Origin: DTLC01 sp964555645
GTDB lineage: Bacteria; Verrucomicrobiota; Verrucomicrobiia; Limisphaerales; DTLC01
Direction of reading: 5' to 3'
DNA length: 64,000 bases
Assembly (NCBI GenBank): GCA_964555645.1
Contig: CAZKTA010000005.1
Location: 1-64,000 of the forward strand
This document shows, one piece after another, positions 57,571-64,000 of the stretch. Position numbers and translations under genes: made by a program. Below the pieces are notes generated by a model. The model was not told the DNA's origin. It ran no database searches and worked only from the letters and a program-made list of their open reading frames with translations. Position 1 is the first letter of the stretch; each line of letters begins with the position of its first letter.

Positions 57571-58470
57571 ATGAATCGCAGATGGGTCTGGGAGTTCTCG
57601 GTTACGGTTGCCCTTGAAGCCGAAGAAGCCGTCGCAGAACTTTTGGGGCGTGTTTTTCGACGGCCCGCCACGGTCTGCACCAACCTCAACACGCGTACCA
57701 GCACAGTTTCAATTTACGCGCTGAACCGATGCTGTTTCCTAAAGCGCTTCGTGCGGAGGGTTAACGTTGGCTTAGGTAAGATTGCCGATTGCGGCCTTGA
57801 GATACGACCCGCGCGGGTGCGGCTGCGCCGGCTCCGCCAGAAAAACTGGGCTGAGGCATGGAAAAAACAGTTTAAACCGATTCGCATCAGCTCGCGTCTC
57901 TTAATCAAACCGAGTTGGAGCAAGGCTAAACCACGCCAAGGTCTAGTTGAGATTGTTTTGGATCCCGGGCTTGCTTTCGGCACAGGGCATCACCCCACAA
58001 CCGTTTTTTGTCTCAGACAAATCGTGAAAATGAGGTGCCGGACGAAAAGCCAATCATTTTTAGACGTTGGGACTGGCTCGGGCATTTTGGCAATTGCAGC
58101 GGCTAAACTCGGGTTTAACCCCGTTTTGGCGTTCGATTCCGACGCTAATGCGGTACGTGTGGCAAAAGCAAACATCAGAAGAAACAAGCTCACGTCTAAA
58201 GTGCGCGTGTTGAAAGCTGATGTGGCCACGCTACGGCTTCCGAGCCGCAAAAGGTTTGACCTTGTTTGTGCAAATCTAAATGCGGAATTGCTGACCAGCT
58301 ATTGGCGACAGATCGCCAAATGGGTTGCACCGACCGGCGCGCTTGTTTTGGCCGGTGTGTTAAAGCCTGAGTTCGAGCAAGTATGCCGGGCCTATGAAAA
58401 AGCCCGGTTCGTGCGTGTGAAAACCAAAGTCGAAAAAGGCTGGCAATCAGGTCTTTTCTTGCGCAAATAA
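57571..58470 (+). CDS. prmA: Ribosomal protein L11 methyltransferase
   Basis: 299 residues from the ATG at 57571 (AAGG at 57561-57564); a longer frame from 57478 has an unlikely leader. The N-terminal small domain (about 1-95) is followed by the linker motif DPGLAFGTGHHPTT and the AdoMet-binding motif I FLDVGTGSGILAIAAAKLG, with the acidic residue in AFDSDANAV and the post-motif VCANLNAELL. PrmA trimethylates residues of ribosomal protein L11. The basic N-terminal half (RRLRQKNWAEAWKKQFKPI) matches the PrmA WxxxWKxxFxP feature. It lies upstream of thpR by 20 bases, probably one operon. Confidence 0.92.
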   Translation: MNRRWVWEFSVTVALEAEEAVAELLGRVFRRPATVCTNLNTRTSTVSIYALNRCCFLKRFVRRVNVGLGKIADCGLEIRPARVRLRRLRQKNWAEAWKKQFKPIRISSRLLIKPSWSKAKPRQGLVEIVLDPGLAFGTGHHPTTVFCLRQIVKMRCRTKSQSFLDVGTGSGILAIAAAKLGFNPVLAFDSDANAVRVAKANIRRNKLTSKVRVLKADVATLRLPSRKRFDLVCANLNAELLTSYWRQIAKWVAPTGALVLAGVLKPEFEQVCRAYEKARFVRVKTKVEKGWQSGLFLRK

Positions 58471-58490
58471 TCCCTACGCACCAAATAAAA

Positions 58491-59084
58491 ATGACCGATA
58501 CAACTCAAACCCTCATCCGAGCGTTCGTTGCAATTAACCCGCCCCAGGACGTTATAGCCCGGGTCGAGACATTTCAATCTGCGCTCAAGTCGAAAGTGCC
58601 AACAGACTGGGTACGCTGGACTGCGCCGGAACAAATTCATCTTACACTCAGGTTCCTCGGCAACATACCTACCAGTGCAGTGCCACAGATCAAGTCGGCT
58701 ATTCGCAGCGTGTGCACTGGGGTGCGTGCATTTGAGTTGAGCGCGGGAAACTTCGGCTGGTTCCCAAAAGGGAGCCGCCCTCGTGTGTTGTGGTTGGGTG
58801 TGTTAGGCGACCTGGATGCCGTGAACCGACTTGCAGACGCGATTATCCGTAGCACAGCAGATTGGGGTGAACTTGAAGACAGACCGTTTCAGGCGCACCT
58901 GACAATCGGACGGGTTAAAACCAAACTGCCAAACGAGGCGCGCAAGCTGACCGAGGTACTTGCCAAGTTCGAGGCACCCAAATTCGCCAAATGGCAGGTC
59001 ACGCACATTGACCTGATGCAAAGTCAGCTTTATCCGACTGGCCCAGTTTACACCTGCATTGCGACCGTGCCGTTGGCGGGGTAA
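58491..59084 (+). CDS. thpR: RNA 2',3'-cyclic phosphodiesterase
   Basis: 197 residues, standard length for the LigT/2H family. The two HxTx motifs are HLTL (in PEQIHLTLRFLGNI) and HLTI (in FQAHLTIGRVKTKLP), about 85 residues apart. IRAFVAINPP near the start and WVRWTAPEQIH are further signatures. The enzyme opens 2',3'-cyclic phosphates at RNA ends; the physiological role is unclear in most bacteria. It follows prmA by 20 bases. The ATG at 58491 is the only sensible start. Confidence 0.93.
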   Translation: MTDTTQTLIRAFVAINPPQDVIARVETFQSALKSKVPTDWVRWTAPEQIHLTLRFLGNIPTSAVPQIKSAIRSVCTGVRAFELSAGNFGWFPKGSRPRVLWLGVLGDLDAVNRLADAIIRSTADWGELEDRPFQAHLTIGRVKTKLPNEARKLTEVLAKFEAPKFAKWQVTHIDLMQSQLYPTGPVYTCIATVPLAG

Positions 59085-59391
59085 CAGTAGTGGCCAGTCT
59101 GTGTAGCCAAACCTTTAGCGTGCTTGGTTTGCGTTTACGTTTAAGGCTGTTTGTTTGCAATGGAGGCCTTTTTAGCAATCGGTTGGTTGGTGGTTCTTTA
59201 CATCCTTGAGCTTTTTCAATGTGAACGAAAACCAGGTTCATAAGGCACCCGGCCTAAAGGCTGGAGTACACACCAGCACTTGCGGTTCACGTTTCAGCGC
59301 GCCTGTTCGAACTGCAGGTCGGTTGTTGCAAGCCCGAAAACGTTTGGTCACAATCAACAGCACAAGAACAATTCAAACGGCGGCTAACAAA
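59085..59391. other. Intergenic region before ldh
   Basis: 307 bases. An in-frame extension of ldh reaches 59206, but its residues look non-coding (HTSTCGSRF, RLLQARKR). No terminator or gene recognised. Confidence 0.5.
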
Positions 59392-60357
59392 ATGCGCGAA
59401 CAGTTAAAGTGGTTACCCCGTAAGGTCGTCATAGTCGGCGCGGGTGCAGTTGGCTCGACCTTCGGTTACGCACTGGCAATAAGCGGTGTAGCAGATGAAA
59501 TTGTGCTGTTGGACAACAACGTAGACTTGGCAAAAGGCCAGGTGCTTGACCTGTCGCATGGGCAACCTTTTTACCCACCAGTGCAAATACGTGTCGGCAC
59601 ATCTGACGATTACGCGGATGCGCAGCTTGTCGTCGTTACCGCAGGCGCAAAACAGAAAGTGGGCGAAACGCGTCTCAATCTGGTTCAACGCAATGCGCAA
59701 ATCGTGCGCCAGATTACAGGCGATGTCGTTCAGCGCAACGCACCTGCTGTACTTTTGATTGTCACTAACCCGGTTGATGTGCTGACGTATGTCGCATGGC
59801 AACACTCAGGTTGGCCACGCAGCCGTGTCATTGGCTCTGGCACAGTGCTTGACAGCGCGCGGTTTAGGTACTTGCTTGGTCGGCATTGCAATGTTGACAC
59901 CCAAAACGTGCACGCCTACGTGCTTGGTGAACACGGCGATAGTGAGGTACCGGCCTGGTCAATGACCCACATTGCAGGTGTACCGATCGAACATCACTGC
60001 CCAAGTTGTAATCAGTGTGGCGACTGGAAAGCGACGCACAGGAAAATTGCCGACGAAGTACGAGACTCGGCATACCATATCATCGGGTATAAAGGTGCAA
60101 CAAACTTCGCAGTCGGCCTTGCGTTGGTGCGGATCGCGAGCGCGATCCTGCGCAACCAGCACAGTGTGCTGACCGTATCGGCTGTGCTCCAGGGCGAGTA
60201 CGGCTTGCGAAACGTTGCTTTAGGCGTGCCATGCGTACTCGGACAACGAGGCATTGAGCGGATACTCACGGCTAGCCTCAGCCCTGAAGAACAAAATGCC
60301 CTGGAAAAGTCCGCTGCAACACTGCGTGAAGCGATCGAAAGCGTATTGCACGTGTAG
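59392..60357 (+). CDS. ldh: L-lactate dehydrogenase
   Basis: 321 residues from the ATG at 59392 (MREQLKWLPRKVVIVGAG), the length of bacterial L-LDH. The NAD motif is VVIVGAGAVGSTFGYALAISG. The active site shows NPVDVLTYVAW, the His181 motif GEHGDSEVPAWS and VIGSGTVLDSARFRYLLG, where the Arg binds the carboxylate. The active-site loop reads AGAKQKVGETRLNL; the Gln before K favours lactate/pyruvate over malate/oxaloacetate, where an Arg is found. It regenerates NAD+ in fermentation. A Cys/His-containing insert (EHHCPSCNQCGDWKATH, about 203-220) is of interest. It appears monocistronic. Confidence 0.93.
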   Translation: MREQLKWLPRKVVIVGAGAVGSTFGYALAISGVADEIVLLDNNVDLAKGQVLDLSHGQPFYPPVQIRVGTSDDYADAQLVVVTAGAKQKVGETRLNLVQRNAQIVRQITGDVVQRNAPAVLLIVTNPVDVLTYVAWQHSGWPRSRVIGSGTVLDSARFRYLLGRHCNVDTQNVHAYVLGEHGDSEVPAWSMTHIAGVPIEHHCPSCNQCGDWKATHRKIADEVRDSAYHIIGYKGATNFAVGLALVRIASAILRNQHSVLTVSAVLQGEYGLRNVALGVPCVLGQRGIERILTASLSPEEQNALEKSAATLREAIESVLHV

Positions 60358-60642
60358 GCCAACCTTTAGCCTGTTATGTAGTACCACGCTGCGCCTCATT
60401 TGGGGTAAGGAATGATGGTTATACGAACTGGATAGATCGCCGTTTAACCGAGTCACGAGTGTTCAGCTCAACCCGCGCAGCCGATACAACTCAATATACG
60501 TAAAACAACGTGCTACAAACGGCGACCTTCTGGTCGGAATGCAGGGCAGTAGTAGCTTTGCACCCTTATAATTGTAGGCCCTTACAACTATGGCCGAACG
60601 TAACGGAAAGTAGGCTTGACCTCCAGTTTGGCCTAAACGACC

Positions 60643-61149
60643 ATGCCCAGAGTTATGGGACCTAAAATCAGCATCGTCAATATCGAAAAGCCCGAGCCTA
60701 TAAACTTCATCCTTGGGCAATCCCACTTTATCAAGACCGTCGAGGACATCCACGAGGCGCTTGTAAGCACAGTACCTGGGATTAAGTTTGGACTCGCGTT
60801 TTGTGAATCATCTGGCAAATGCTTGGTGCGCTTAACTGGGACTGACCCGGCCATGATCGAGCATGCACGCAAAAACGCACTTGCAATTGGTGCAGGCCAC
60901 ACGTTCATTCTATTCCTCGCTGAGGGGTTTTACCCGGTCAATGTCCTCAACGCTGTCAAGCAGGTGCCTGAGGTATGCAGGATTTTCTGTGCTACCGCAA
61001 ATCCGGTGCAGGTTGTTGTAGCCGAGACCGAGCAAGGCAGGGGAATCCTAGGTGTGATAGACGGCGCAGCACCAAAAGGCGTCGAGACCGAAGAAGATGT
61101 TAACTGGCGCAAAGGGTTCCTGCGTAAGATCGGGTATAAACTTGGCTAG
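60643..61149 (+). CDS. Adenosine-specific kinase family protein (PF04008-type)
   Basis: 168 residues. It matches the small family typified by archaeal PAE0700: INFILGQSHFIKTVEDIHEALVSTVPGIKFGLAFCESSG in the first half, then GAGHTFILFLAEGFYPVNVLNAVKQVPEVCRIFCATANPVQVVV and GRGILGVIDGAAPKGVE near the end. The reaction is reported as adenosine-binding or kinase activity; function in bacteria is not settled. ATG 60643 or 60655 may be used. It stands between ldh and the GTPase, without an operon partner. The sequence has no signal peptide or membrane segment. Confidence 0.88.
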   Translation: MPRVMGPKISIVNIEKPEPINFILGQSHFIKTVEDIHEALVSTVPGIKFGLAFCESSGKCLVRLTGTDPAMIEHARKNALAIGAGHTFILFLAEGFYPVNVLNAVKQVPEVCRIFCATANPVQVVVAETEQGRGILGVIDGAAPKGVETEEDVNWRKGFLRKIGYKLG

Positions 61150-61350
61150 GAACCCGCGCCAGCCGCTTGAATTGAACTTGGTGAAATATTTGCATGAGTG
61201 TGCGGGCCTAGGCTAATCCATAAGCCCGCCACTCCTGCGTGTACACAACAGAGACGCAACAGGCGCGCGTTTTGCGCTCATAAATCTGTTCGAGGTGTTC
61301 ATCTGTTGGACCACGCAAAAAAACTATGCTTGGTCACCGAAGGCTCTGCT

Positions 61351-62331
61351 ATGCCAGCAAACCTGACACCTGAGTACGAGAAAGCTCAGCAGCGGCTTCG
61401 TGAGGCGAAAACAACCGAGGAACGAATCGCCGCACTCGAGCAGATGCTGGCTGTCATCCCAAAACACAAGGGGACAGAAAAACTTCAGGCAGACCTGAAA
61501 CGCCGGCTTAGCCAGCTGCGGCGCGAGCAACAAAAAGCGCCGAAACGCAAGGGGCCGGATCCATTTCATATTCCGAAAAGTGGGGTAGGGCAGGTTGTTT
61601 TGGTCGGCCTACCGAACACAGGCAAAAGCAGTTTACTTACAGCCGTCACAGATGCTGAGGCCAAAGTTGCAGAGTATCCATTTACGACCGTTGTACCGCA
61701 ACCCGGCATGTGGTTCATGGACGACGCACAAATCGAACTGATTGATACTCCTCCAGTCGCAGCCGGACATGTACCGAGTGGGCTAATGGGCACACTCCGG
61801 AACGCACACGTTGTGTGTGTTGTGGTCGAAGCAAATAACAACAGCCTCGAGCATGCTGAGATTGTATTAAACGTGCTGCGTGAGCGCGGACTTATGCTTC
61901 GGTCTATACCCGTCAATCAAATTAATCGGGCAGACCCGAGCATGCATAGTGGACTGATTGTTGCAAATAAGGCCGACCTGGCCGATCCCGACACCGTCGA
62001 GTTGCTGCGGGTGCTATACGCTGGCACACTCGATGTGCTTGCGGTCAGTGCGCTGACAAAGGCGGGTCTGCCAGAACTGTTTAAGCGGCTATGGGAGTTG
62101 CTAGCCATGATCCGTGTTTACTCAAAAGAACCGGGTAAACCACCCGACCTGCGCAAGCCATTCATTCTACCAGCCGGATCAACTGTGGCGGAGCTAGCGC
62201 GGCTTATCCACCGCGAGTTGGCAAATAGTATGAAGTTCGCTCGGCTCTGGGGCCACAGCAGATTTGATGGTCAACTAGTGCCCAAAACCGAACTGCTCCA
62301 CGACCGTGACATTGTCGAAATCCACGAGTGA
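61351..62331 (+). CDS. TGS-domain GTPase (Obg/DRG-like)
   Basis: 326 residues from the ATG at 61351 (MPANLTPEYEKAQQRLREA); an open frame reaches 61198 but looks non-coding. A helical N-terminal region (about 1-75) leads to the G domain: P-loop LVGLPNTGKSSLL, switch region AEYPFTTVVPQPGMW, G3 IDTPP and G4 VANKADL. A C-terminal TGS domain (about 262-326, LRKPFILPAGSTVAELARLIHREL) follows. The pattern matches DRG/YchF-like GTPases with unknown, probably ribosome-linked roles. The G3 motif DTPP replaces the usual DTPG, a feature of this subgroup. No partner gene is obvious. Confidence 0.9.
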   Translation: MPANLTPEYEKAQQRLREAKTTEERIAALEQMLAVIPKHKGTEKLQADLKRRLSQLRREQQKAPKRKGPDPFHIPKSGVGQVVLVGLPNTGKSSLLTAVTDAEAKVAEYPFTTVVPQPGMWFMDDAQIELIDTPPVAAGHVPSGLMGTLRNAHVVCVVVEANNNSLEHAEIVLNVLRERGLMLRSIPVNQINRADPSMHSGLIVANKADLADPDTVELLRVLYAGTLDVLAVSALTKAGLPELFKRLWELLAMIRVYSKEPGKPPDLRKPFILPAGSTVAELARLIHRELANSMKFARLWGHSRFDGQLVPKTELLHDRDIVEIHE

Positions 62332-62561
62332 GTCCTAAAGGCTTAGGTGAAATTGCACTTAACCACTTTGTTTACGGTGTTATTAGGTCAACGAATTGCC
62401 CCATCCGTACTTTAAACACGCTGGGCTTGCACTTCGTGCGTTTTGTCTGTTTGACTGGTGTGAATTTCGCGCTTTTTAGGTGCTGTGGTTTGTCAATGCG
62501 CCAGTTTTGCGCCCGTGACACCAAAATTTTGGCTTTTGCAGCGCAGTGAACGTGTGTTGAA

Positions 62562-62915
62562 ATGGGCGCCGGTATGAGTCAGACGCATCCACTGACGACG
62601 ACAGCATTTGAGCTGCCTGGGTATCGTGTGGTCAAATCATTCGGTGTCGTGCGCGGCATAGTTGTGCGGTCACGGTCTATTTTGGGCAACATAGGCGCGC
62701 ACATTCAGACGTTGTTTGGCGGTCATATATCGTTGTACACAGAGTTGTGTGAACGGGCGCGTTCAGATGCGTATAACCTGATGCTTGTACATGCAGGTGA
62801 GCTGGGAGCCAATGCTGTTATAGGTGTGCGTTATGATGCGACTGAAATTGCACCCGGCGTGACGGAGGTTTTATGTTATGGTACAGCTGTGTTTGTGGAG
62901 CCGACTAACCAGTGA
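62562..62915 (+). CDS. YbjQ/UPF0145 family protein
   Basis: 117 residues. The signature LPGYRVVKSFGVVRGIVVRSRSILGNIGAHIQTLFGG fills the first half, and the second half gives ERARSDAYNLMLVHAGELGANAVIGVRYDATEI and FCYGTAV-like VLCYGTAVFVE. These are pentameric proteins of unknown function, also called heavy-metal-binding domain proteins. ATG 62562 or 62574 may start it. The next gene is yebC, 84 bases downstream, but a shared role is not suggested. A 230-base gap separates it from the GTPase. Confidence 0.9.
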   Translation: MGAGMSQTHPLTTTAFELPGYRVVKSFGVVRGIVVRSRSILGNIGAHIQTLFGGHISLYTELCERARSDAYNLMLVHAGELGANAVIGVRYDATEIAPGVTEVLCYGTAVFVEPTNQ

Positions 62916-62999
62916 GGATACTGAGCGGCAGTTTACGGCTTGCTTGCAAAACAGCTAACCGCGACAATGCTTTTGGAAACTTAACCCGAGTAAACATAT

Positions 63000-63728
63000 A
63001 TGGCTGGGCATAGCAAGTGGGCGAAACTGAAGCATTTCAAAGGCGCCCTGGACGCTAAGAAGGGCAAATTGTTTTCAAAGCTGGCGCGTGAAATTACAAT
63101 CGCTGTCAAACAAGGTGGTAGCGGCGACCCCAATTTAAATCCGCGCCTGCGCATGGTCCTTGTGAAGTGTCGAGCTGCGAATTTGCCGAGCGACAACATC
63201 GAGCGCGCGATCAAGCGCGGCTTAGGCACAGGTGAAGGCGTCAATTACGAGGAACTGACATACGAGATTTTCGGGCCCCAGGGGGTTGGGATTTTGGTTG
63301 AAGCTAGTACCGACAATCGAAACCGCACATCGGCTGAAATACGCAGTATTGTCACACGGCATGGCGGCTCAATGGCTACGCAAGGGTCCGTCAGCCGGCT
63401 TTTTCAGCGTAAAGGACAGATGATAATTCCACGGGATGCAGCGAACGAGGACCAACTGATGGAGCTTGCGATCGAGTCCGGGGCCGAGGACTTCAAAGCG
63501 CAGCCGGAGGGATACGAAATATTAACAGACCCCGCAAGCTTTGAGGCGGTCCATAAACAGCTTGAAGCCAAGGGCATTAAGTGTGCCATGGCCGAGATCA
63601 CTGAGGTGCCAAAAGTAACCGTGCCTGTGACAGACCCTGAGACGGTCGCCGCGGTTAACCGGTTGATCGAAGCGCTCGAAGAACACGACGACGTGAAAGA
63701 GGTCTATTCGAACGCTGATTTTTGCTGA
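63000..63728 (+). CDS. YebC/PmpR-family protein (transcription/translation factor)
   Basis: 242 residues, the usual length. MAGHSKWAKLKHFKGALDAKKGKLFSKLAREITIAVKQGG is the unmistakable start. GSGDPNLNPRLRMVLVKCRAANLPSDNIERAIKRGLG and YEIFGPQGVGILVEASTDNRNRTSAEIRSIVTRHGGSM follow. Members were described as DNA-binding regulators; more recent work links some to translation of proline-rich stretches. Both are family knowledge, not visible here. Three domains can be told apart at about 1-75, 80-135 and 145-242. It is followed by an exporter gene on the same strand. Confidence 0.96.
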   Translation: MAGHSKWAKLKHFKGALDAKKGKLFSKLAREITIAVKQGGSGDPNLNPRLRMVLVKCRAANLPSDNIERAIKRGLGTGEGVNYEELTYEIFGPQGVGILVEASTDNRNRTSAEIRSIVTRHGGSMATQGSVSRLFQRKGQMIIPRDAANEDQLMELAIESGAEDFKAQPEGYEILTDPASFEAVHKQLEAKGIKCAMAEITEVPKVTVPVTDPETVAAVNRLIEALEEHDDVKEVYSNADFC

Positions 63729-63812
63729 ATTTATTTATGTTTCCGGTCAGCCTGCAATTGTTGGCAGCGGGTTTGTTGTGCATCTGATGGCGGAACTACG
63801 CCCACGTGTCCA

Positions 63813-64000
63813 ATGAAGCAAAGCACCAGCAGTTTGGCTGAGCGACTGCTTGTGCGATTAGCAAGGGCGGTGACGTGCTACCCTCGGGCGTTCGTTTATC
63901 CCCAGATTGTGCTTTTCGTGTTGTGCGTGGTTTATACTGCGCTACACCTGAAGTTTGATCCGAGCCGGAATAACTTGGTGGGTGCAAACAAGCGCTATCA
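63813..64000 (+). CDS. Putative MMPL/RND-type exporter, N-terminus (runs off window)
   Basis: Open from the ATG at 63813 to the window edge, 62 full codons. Basic, Arg-rich start (MKQSTSSLAERLLVRLARAV), then a transmembrane helix (PQIVLFVLCVVYTALHL) and LKFDPSRNNLVGANKRY. The last piece resembles the L-x-F-x4-N-L or D-R-x2-L motif that follows helix 1 in RND/MMPL-type exporters such as hopanoid transporter HpnN. Only the start is seen, so the assignment is tentative. It lies 84 bases after yebC. Confidence 0.55.
   Translation, partial: MKQSTSSLAERLLVRLARAVTCYPRAFVYPQIVLFVLCVVYTALHLKFDPSRNNLVGANKRY

Noticed and set aside
1..64000. CRISPR arrays, tRNA/rRNA genes, IS elements, tmRNA, RNase P RNA
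   Set aside because: I looked for spaced repeats, tRNA-like cloverleaf segments, terminal inverted repeats with transposase motifs, and the conserved cores of common RNAs and saw none; a covariance search would be decisive.

Overview
The window looks like a chromosomal piece of a free-living, carbohydrate-degrading member of the PVC group, most likely Verrucomicrobia (Limisphaerales/Pedosphaera-like). This is inferred from gene content, not from a marker tree. The signs are a prepilin with an H-X9-DG tail, a PEP-CTERM protein, large secreted LamG and F5/8C proteins, propeller-type sensor kinases, and GH95, GH2, GH116, GH10 and GH3 enzymes beside ordinary housekeeping genes. I see no tRNA, rRNA, CRISPR array or intact insertion sequence.

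Layout. 1-2.74 kb (minus strand): a polymorphic-toxin locus. A short secreted RHS-core/Hint/toxin protein is followed, with ATGA overlap, by a double-CXXC putative immunity protein. Behind it starts a second, near-duplicate RHS N-terminus that runs off the window. 3.3-10.3 kb: a Gfo/Idh/MocA oxidoreductase, an ECF sigma / anti-sigma-like / bactofilin-RDD operon, a DUF6498-like membrane protein and RNase D. 10.3-13.2 kb: a gene-poor, decayed tract holding a third, frameshifted RHS copy. 13.2-17.2 kb: ADP-forming acyl-CoA synthetase coupled to a CoA-transferase fused to a GNAT domain. 17.4-18.5 kb: a broken AAA ATPase / PIN-like nuclease pair. 18.7-25.9 kb: a propeller sensor kinase and NarL regulator, divergent from a giant LamG protein. 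26.3-27.8 kb: rpmE and prfA.

28.8-37.6 kb (mostly minus): a secreted multidomain GH95 fucosidase-like enzyme, a prepilin-like protein, thioredoxin reductase (plus strand) and a PEP-CTERM protein. 38.1-46.6 kb (plus): a sugar cluster of PfkB kinase, GH3, GH116, GPH symporter and secreted GH10 xylanase. It reads as a cut-import-hydrolyse-phosphorylate route for xylan-type oligosaccharides. 46.8-51.0 kb: scpA, scpB, pheA, a small secreted protein and pgsA. 51.2-57.4 kb: a second NarL-type two-component pair with a sugar-binding-like ectodomain, divergent from a GH2 enzyme with a LamG domain inserted in its catalytic barrel. 57.6-64 kb: prmA, thpR, ldh, an adenosine-specific kinase family protein, a TGS GTPase, a YbjQ family protein, a YebC family regulator and the start of an MMPL/RND-like transporter.

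Themes. Operons are compact: ATGA overlaps link the toxin and immunity genes, sigma factor/anti-sigma/effector, synthetase/transferase and both sensor/regulator pairs. Both two-component systems lie divergent from a large extracellular carbohydrate-related gene, which suggests local sensing. The accessory islands (RHS copies, ATPase/PIN ruin, long non-coding tracts) carry the signs of past gain and decay. The most novel-looking item is the miniature RHS-Hint toxin with an unassigned His-rich C-terminal domain.
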